A stretch of 64,000 nucleotides of DNA from Halovivax asiaticus JCM 14624 (GTDB lineage Archaea > Halobacteriota > Halobacteria > Halobacteriales > Natrialbaceae), in contig NZ_AOIQ01000006.1 in the NCBI RefSeq assembly GCF_000337515.1, forward strand, positions 254,265 to 318,264, given 5' to 3'. The notes under the pieces are model-generated. The model saw only the letters and a program-made list of their open reading frames with translations, ran no database searches and had not been told where the DNA came from. Each line of letters starts with the position of its first letter. Position 1 is the first letter of the stretch. Shown one piece after another: positions 59,755 through 64,000 of this stretch. The position numbers and the translations under genes were made by a program.

Positions 59755-60687
59755 TTATTGATTCGTTCGAACTTCCGAGCGAAGCGTCCCGACGTCGACG
59801 ACGCGTTCGGCGTGGGCGTTGTGCTGGTGGATCGACTCGTCGTTGGATTGCTTCATCGTGACGACGGCATCGTCCGGCAAGTGGTGGAACTCGTCGACGA
59901 CGCCCTCGGCCATCGAACGGACGCAGTCCTCGACGAACTTGGCGTCGGCGTGGGACTCGTAGGTCATGTGATCTTCGTCCGGGCGTTTTGCCAGATTGTA
60001 GATACGCGCACTCATGGCGTCGCGTGCGATGTCGATGACGTCGTCGAGATCGACCTGCGGGTCGCCGTCTGCTTCCACCGTGAGCGTCGCGTGCCCGCGC
60101 TGTGAGTGACCCGGCTGTGGGACCTCGTCGAGGAACGTGTCGATGGTGGCGTCGTCGACGCCGAGGTCCTCCAGGGCAGTTCGTGCGCGGGCCTCGGACA
60201 TGCCCTGCGAACACGGACAGACGGTCATGCCGTCGACGCGCGCGCCGATCTCCTCGCGGGTCCCCTCGTCCGTCGCCGTGGCAGCGGCGATGATATCGAC
60301 CGTGTGCTGGGTTTCGCGGTCGCTCTCGGGTGTTTGCTCGCGTTTCATGAACGCGGCTTCCATGGAAACCTCGGCGCGAGATGTGTAGTCGTGTTTCTCG
60401 AGGAGCCGTTCGGCGGCGTCCCCACAGACCTCTTCTGCACGGTAGGCCTCCTCGCGGGTCGCCTCCTCTAAAATTTCGTCGACGACCTCCATGTTCCGGC
60501 TCATGTCGGCACCTTTTCGCCAGGACGGAAGGTCGACGAAGACTTCGAATTCGGCCATCAACACGATCGGTCGCTTCCCGTTACGTGCGATCTTGACGAG
60601 TTTCTCCACGCCGGTGACGCCCACCTGACTCAAGCCGACGGTCACGTCGGGAGCGCCCGCCTGGACGTCCGGCAGTTGCTGGCTCAT
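59755..60687 (-). CDS. mptA: GTP cyclohydrolase MptA (FolE2 type)
   Basis: 310 residues, the standard MptA length. [37 protein letters not shown] and [16 protein letters not shown] (metal cysteine loop) together with the ending [15 protein letters not shown] identify the iron-dependent archaeal GTP cyclohydrolase that makes 7,8-dihydro-D-neopterin 2',3'-cyclic phosphate. In haloarchaea the product feeds tetrahydrofolate and tRNA-modification (queuosine-like) pathways. The (GA)20 tract is directly after its stop codon. It is followed upstream by the M24 peptidase gene on the same strand, 128 bp away. Confidence 0.95.
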   Translation of the reverse strand: MSQQLPDVQAGAPDVTVGLSQVGVTGVEKLVKIARNGKRPIVLMAEFEVFVDLPSWRKGADMSRNMEVVDEILEEATREEAYRAEEVCGDAAERLLEKHDYTSRAEVSMEAAFMKREQTPESDRETQHTVDIIAAATATDEGTREEIGARVDGMTVCPCSQGMSEARARTALEDLGVDDATIDTFLDEVPQPGHSQRGHATLTVEADGDPQVDLDDVIDIARDAMSARIYNLAKRPDEDHMTYESHADAKFVEDCVRSMAEGVVDEFHHLPDDAVVTMKQSNDESIHQHNAHAERVVDVGTLRSEVRTNQ

Positions 60688-60720
60688 TAGATGGATTCAG
60701 GGACGAGGCGCGATTAGGCC

Positions 60721-60804
60721 TTTCGGAACGAGCAACATCGAAGGCGGAACGGGCAACGTCGAACGTGGAACGAACGTTATCCGGGGACGAACGGTACAGC
60801 TGAC
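60721..60804. repeat. Degenerate 21-nt tandem repeat between mptA and the M24 gene
   Basis: Units start at 60721, 60742, 60763 and 60784. The first two (TTTCGGAACGAGCAACATCGA and AGGCGGAACGGGCAACGTCGA, written here only as cores GGAACGxGCAACxTCGA) agree at 16 of 21 positions; the third keeps GGAACGAACG and the fourth GACGAACGG. It covers the start region of mptA and may influence its promoter. Confidence 0.45.
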
Positions 60805-60815
60805 ACGCAGATGAG

Positions 60816-61982
60816 TCAGCGCATCGTATAGCCGCGCGGCGAGTCGTTCAGACGCCGGCAGCCGTTCTCGGTGACCGCGACGAGATCCTCGATCCGGACG
60901 CCGAACGAATCCTGTACGTAGATTCCCGGCTCGATGCTGAAGACCATGCCCGGTTCGAGCGTGCGCTCGTTCCCGGCGACGATGTACGGTGGCTCGTGAA
61001 CTTCGAGGCCGACGCCGTGACCCGTTCGGTGGACGAACTGCTCACCGTAGCCGGCCGCCTCGATGACGTCTCTGGCGGCCCGGTCGACGGCTTCCGCCGC
61101 GATCCCGGGTTCGACGGTGGCGACGGCCGCTTCCTGGGCCTCGCGGACGGTCTCGAAAACTCGGCTGAATTCGTCCGGTACCGTCTCCGGCCCAGCGCTG
61201 TCTCCCGCTGTCGTCGAACCGGCGTCCCCGAAGACGACCGTTCGTGTCTGGTCGCTCGGATAGCCGTCGACGCGCGTTCCGAAATCGAGGACGACCGGGT
61301 CGGCGGCTCGGATCTCTCGAGCACCGTGCCGGTGGTGGGGCTTCGCTCCGTTCGGCCCGGCACCGACGATGGTCTCGAACGAGGGACCGTCACCACCGTA
61401 ATCGGCGAGTCGCGTCTCGATCTCCCGAGCGAGTTCGGCCTCGGTCATCCCCACCGCCGACGCGCCGAGTTCGCGAATTTCGACGCTGACGTCGTCCGCG
61501 ACAGTGGCCGCCCGGGCCATCGCTTCGAGTTCCACCTCGTTCTTGGTCAGTCGGAGCTCGGTCAGGACCTCGCTCGCGAGGCCGAACGTGGCGTCGGGCA
61601 GGGCGTCCCGGAGATCCTGGGTGAAGAGCGCCCACATTCGATCGTCGACAAGGACGCGCCCGCCGACGAGGTCGAGGTCGGCGACGATCTTGGTCAACGC
61701 GTCCGTCGGATCGTCGCCGTCGTCCCAGAGCCGACGCCGCGTAACCCACGAGTCCGCCCGAAGCTGTTCGTCGTACATCGTCGGCGCGAGGAAGATCGGC
61801 TCGCCGGACCGCGGGACGAACAACAGGAGGTGGCGCTCCATGGGCTCGTCCACGAATCCGGAGAGGTAGGTCATGTTCGGCCCCGGGGAGAGGACGACAC
61901 ACTCGACATCGCGATCTGCGAGTACCTCCTGGCACGATCGGGTTCGAGCTTCGTAGTCGAACGACGGCTGGGACTCGGTCAT
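60816..61982 (-). CDS. M24 family Xaa-Pro peptidase
   Basis: 388 residues from MTESQPSFDYEARTRSC. The creatinase-like N-terminal domain (residues 1-140) contains CVVLSPGPNMTYLSGFVDEPME. The pita-bread metallopeptidase domain has VLDFGTRVDGYPSDQTRTVV (two metal aspartates), FVHRTGHGVGLEVHEPPYIV and MVFSIEPGIYVQDSFGVRIEDLV (glutamates), i.e. all five ligands. It removes N-terminal residues preceding proline or, less likely, hydrolyses creatine. Members are cytosolic dimers that help recycle peptides. Confidence 0.95.
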   Translation of the reverse strand: MTESQPSFDYEARTRSCQEVLADRDVECVVLSPGPNMTYLSGFVDEPMERHLLLFVPRSGEPIFLAPTMYDEQLRADSWVTRRRLWDDGDDPTDALTKIVADLDLVGGRVLVDDRMWALFTQDLRDALPDATFGLASEVLTELRLTKNEVELEAMARAATVADDVSVEIRELGASAVGMTEAELAREIETRLADYGGDGPSFETIVGAGPNGAKPHHRHGAREIRAADPVVLDFGTRVDGYPSDQTRTVVFGDAGSTTAGDSAGPETVPDEFSRVFETVREAQEAAVATVEPGIAAEAVDRAARDVIEAAGYGEQFVHRTGHGVGLEVHEPPYIVAGNERTLEPGMVFSIEPGIYVQDSFGVRIEDLVAVTENGCRRLNDSPRGYTMR

Positions 61983-62147
61983 TGGTGACGCTTCGAACGG
62001 GGCCTTCAAGGCGTTTGCTCACCGCGCCAGTCGGAACGCACTTCGATGGATTCGGGTCGGCACAGAACGTACGTGGGATTCGCGTACGTAGATAACCTTC
62101 GCGTACCTTCCCACCTGTGGACAGGCTACCGCTAAACCACTGCCTAT

Positions 62148-62185
62148 GTTTTAGGATTGCCAAAATCTGGTTTCCGAATTGGAAA
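62148..62185 (+). promoter_or_regulatory. Two adjacent palindromic elements upstream of the ZIP gene
   Basis: GTTTTAGGATTGCCAAAATC (62148-62167) is an imperfect inverted repeat with arms TTTTaGG/CCaAAA, and TTTCCGAATTGGAAA (62171-62185) is a near-perfect one. They sit 32-69 bp before the ATG, where a metal-dependent DtxR/SirR-type repressor would bind. The TATA box is not clear. Confidence 0.5.
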
Positions 62186-62216
62186 GTGTTTTTGCACAGC
62201 TGTCCATAGGGAGGGT

Positions 62217-63137
62217 ATGGTAGCGATCGAGAACCTCGTCCTCGTCTTCGTCGCCGGCCTCATCACCGCGCTCGCGACGGGGCTCGGTGCGATTCCGTTC
62301 TTCTTCGTCGAGGATTTCAGCGATCGATGGAACGTCGGCCTGTGGGGAACCGCGTCGGGGATCATGGTCACGGTCTCGGTCTTCGGGCTCGCGGACGAGG
62401 GACTCGCCTACGCCTCGGGTGGCATCCCGACGATGCTCATCCTCGGACTGCTGGCCGGCGTCGCCCTCGTCGAAATCGGCGACGTAGTACTCAACTGGGT
62501 CGACATCGACGACGGCACCGAGAGCACACACGATCACCAGCACGAGCACGACGGCGACGTTCCGGAGACGGAGGACATCCAGACCGACGGTGCTGGCCAC
62601 GGCCACGACGACCACGCCGTCGAAGCGAAGGCCATCGCCGAGGGCAACCCCAAGACGCTCCTGCTTATCCTCGGCATCCTCACGATCCACAGCTTCCCCG
62701 AGGGTGTCGCCGTCGGCGTCTCGTTCGCCGAACTCGGGTTCGACGGCGGGCTCGCCGTCCTCGGCTTCTCGATCCCCCTGCTCGCCGTGTTCATGACCGT
62801 CGCGATCTCCATCCACAACATCCCGGAGGGAACCGCCATCGCGATCCCGATGCGCGCGATGGGCCTCTCGAAGTGGCGGATGGTCGGCGCCGCCATCTTC
62901 TCCAGCCTGCCCCAGCCCATCGGCGCGGTCATCGCCTACGGGTTCGTCTCCTGGGCGCGGGACTTCCTCCCGTTCGGCTTTGGCTTCGCCGCCGGCGCGA
63001 TGGTCTACCTCGTCGCGACGGAGTTCATCCCCGAAGCGTTAGCAACCGGTGAGGAGCTGCCGGGCAAGGGCTACAGGGAGCTCGTCGCCGGGTTCGGGAT
63101 CGGCGCCCTCGCGATGTTGCCGCTGATGGTGATCTAA
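62217..63137 (+). CDS. ZIP family divalent metal transporter
   Basis: 306 residues from MVAIENLVLVFVAGLITALA, with a GAGGGT Shine-Dalgarno-like sequence just before the ATG. About eight helices, HSFPEGVAVGVSFAELG and HNIPEGTAIAIP contain the metal-binding signatures (H..PEG) of ZIP helices 4 and 5. The loop between helices 3 and 4 is histidine/aspartate-rich (THDHQHEHDGDVPETED...HGHDDH), a metal-collecting loop. It imports Zn(II), Fe(II) or Mn(II). The palindromic elements upstream suggest control by metal availability. Confidence 0.95.
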   Translation: MVAIENLVLVFVAGLITALATGLGAIPFFFVEDFSDRWNVGLWGTASGIMVTVSVFGLADEGLAYASGGIPTMLILGLLAGVALVEIGDVVLNWVDIDDGTESTHDHQHEHDGDVPETEDIQTDGAGHGHDDHAVEAKAIAEGNPKTLLLILGILTIHSFPEGVAVGVSFAELGFDGGLAVLGFSIPLLAVFMTVAISIHNIPEGTAIAIPMRAMGLSKWRMVGAAIFSSLPQPIGAVIAYGFVSWARDFLPFGFGFAAGAMVYLVATEFIPEALATGEELPGKGYRELVAGFGIGALAMLPLMVI

Positions 63138-63352
63138 GAGATCCATCGGAACGAGCTTCGAGCAGCGGAATCAACCCGCTCGGTCAACACACGACCGATC
63201 GTGGGAAGAAAATAGACCCGCACACTAGGCACATAGGTTCGGGATTGACGAGGAACTCGTTCTCACACCAACACGTATGCGAAGACGACAGTCACCCGCA
63301 CGGGTGTATCGAGACTCACTGTGGCGACGTACCGATGCGACGACGGAGACAG

Positions 63353-64000
63353 ATGCCTGAGAAGCCGAACCGACGAACCGTACTGGAAACGCTGGGCTGG
63401 GTAACGGTCGCCGCCATCGGAACGGGCAGCGCAGCAGGGACTACGGGGTTGTCGATCGAGGCCGGACGCCCCGATTCCGACGAGTACCGCTGGCGCTTCG
63501 TCCCGCCAGCGGAGAAAAGGGGGCTGCAGACCATGGGGACGACTTCCCCCACGGTCGTCGACGGTACCGTTTATATGGGGACCGCCTGGCAGGACGACCG
63601 ACCGTCCGAGCCGGCTGACGGGTACCGAGGCGGTCTGTATGCGATCGATGTCGAGACCGGCGCCGCAGACTGGGAGTTCGAGACGAACGGAAGCGTACTC
63701 GGGGCACCCCACGTCGTCGACGGGACCGTCTACGTGATCGCAAGCGTGGGGCCGACGGAGAACAGCCAGGAACCGCCGTACTTCGACCTCTACGCTCTCG
63801 ACGCCGAATCGGCCGACGTGGAGTGGAAGTCAACCGTCGGCCACTGGGCGAACTCGACCTCGTCGTACCTGCGAGGCGGCAGCTCCTCGGGCGGTTGGGG
63901 ACCGTCGCCGACAGTGTACGACGGCACGTTGTACGTATCGTCGCTGGTCGATCCCGCCGATCCGGGAAAGTCGGCGAGCGGCGGCTTCGTCGGTGCTTTC
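63353..64000 (+). CDS. PQQ-like beta-propeller repeat protein, N-terminal part (runs off window)
   Basis: At least 216 residues, from MPEKPNRRTVLETLGW; an in-frame ATG at 63335 (MRRRRQMPEK) is also possible. The start has a Tat-like signal (NRRTVLETLGWVTVAAIGTG). The rest is propeller repeat: TSPTVVDGTVYMGTAW, GGLYAIDVETGAADWEFETNG, APHVVDGTVYVIAS, FDLYALDAESADVEWKSTVG and PSPTVYDGTLYVSSLV, i.e. the [YxxDxxTGxxxW] pattern of PQQ-like blades. It is exported and may bind ligands or hold a complex, or be a PQQ-type dehydrogenase relative; the catalytic part, if any, is outside the window. Confidence 0.85.
   Translation, partial: MPEKPNRRTVLETLGWVTVAAIGTGSAAGTTGLSIEAGRPDSDEYRWRFVPPAEKRGLQTMGTTSPTVVDGTVYMGTAWQDDRPSEPADGYRGGLYAIDVETGAADWEFETNGSVLGAPHVVDGTVYVIASVGPTENSQEPPYFDLYALDAESADVEWKSTVGHWANSTSSYLRGGSSSGGWGPSPTVYDGTLYVSSLVDPADPGKSASGGFVGAF

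Overview
The window is chromosomal DNA of a haloarchaeon (class Halobacteria). The GC content is high, the predicted proteins are strongly acidic, promoters are TATA/BRE type with mostly leaderless starts (TATA centre 25-30 bp before the start codon), and the genes are archaeal or halophile-specific: thermosome, MptA, geranylgeranyl reductase, DUF373, DUF5791, HVO_0758-type zinc protein, HalOD1, HTH-10/Bat and C50 carotenoid genes. No transposase, integrase gene, rRNA or CRISPR array was seen. It is mostly a stable housekeeping region, read at its left edge from a truncated aldo/keto reductase and at its right edge into a truncated beta-propeller protein.

Layout. 0-8 kb: a CtaA-CtaB fusion for heme O/A synthesis, a PadR regulator, a geranylgeranyl reductase for lipid saturation, acyl-CoA dehydrogenase divergent from a squalene synthase-like enzyme, and 3-hydroxyacyl-CoA dehydrogenase. 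8-20 kb: HhH protein, SAM hydroxide adenosyltransferase, HalOD1 protein, thermosome subunit without a GGM tail, amidohydrolase-like protein, enoyl-CoA hydratase, glycosyltransferase, methyltransferase, winged helix, MBL hydrolase, Fe/Zn cysteine-cluster protein, TRAM protein and radical SAM protein. 20-34 kb: small zinc proteins, Hsp20, a creatininase/DAO oxidoreductase pair, NUDIX, GT81-like glycosyltransferase, MFS, membrane-anchored DHH phosphoesterase, SDR, aconitase. 34-49 kb: a GH2-fold protein lacking the acid/base motif, a coiled-coil protein, DUF373, ATP-pyrophosphatase, NDP-sugar synthase, D-lactate/glycolate dehydrogenase fusion, HxlR with a divergent flavoprotein, an unlisted 56-aa zinc protein, an HFX_2341-type regulator and a Tat multicopper oxidase. 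49-56 kb: a LOV-type Bat regulator followed by crtB-crtD-lyeJ-cruF. 56-64 kb: tRNA-Ile with a duplicated 3' fragment, FxsA, thioredoxin/DUF255 protein, TrmB regulator, a (GA)20 tract, MptA, M24 peptidase, ZIP transporter and the propeller protein.

The most striking system is the carotenoid block at 49.4-55.9 kb. A Bat-like protein with a complete photoactive LOV signature sits directly upstream of four overlapping genes sufficient for lycopene-to-bacterioruberin chemistry. The gap before crtB carries an element whose core matches the Bat upstream activating sequence known from the Halobacterium bop regulon, directly in front of a TATA box. This predicts blue-light control of bacterioruberin synthesis. 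Fatty-acid beta-oxidation is represented by three scattered genes (acyl-CoA dehydrogenase, enoyl-CoA hydratase, 3-hydroxyacyl-CoA dehydrogenase).

A second theme is structural: several intergenic regions hold decayed tandem arrays with 20-24 nt periods, and at two genes the array appears to begin with the gene's own last codons.
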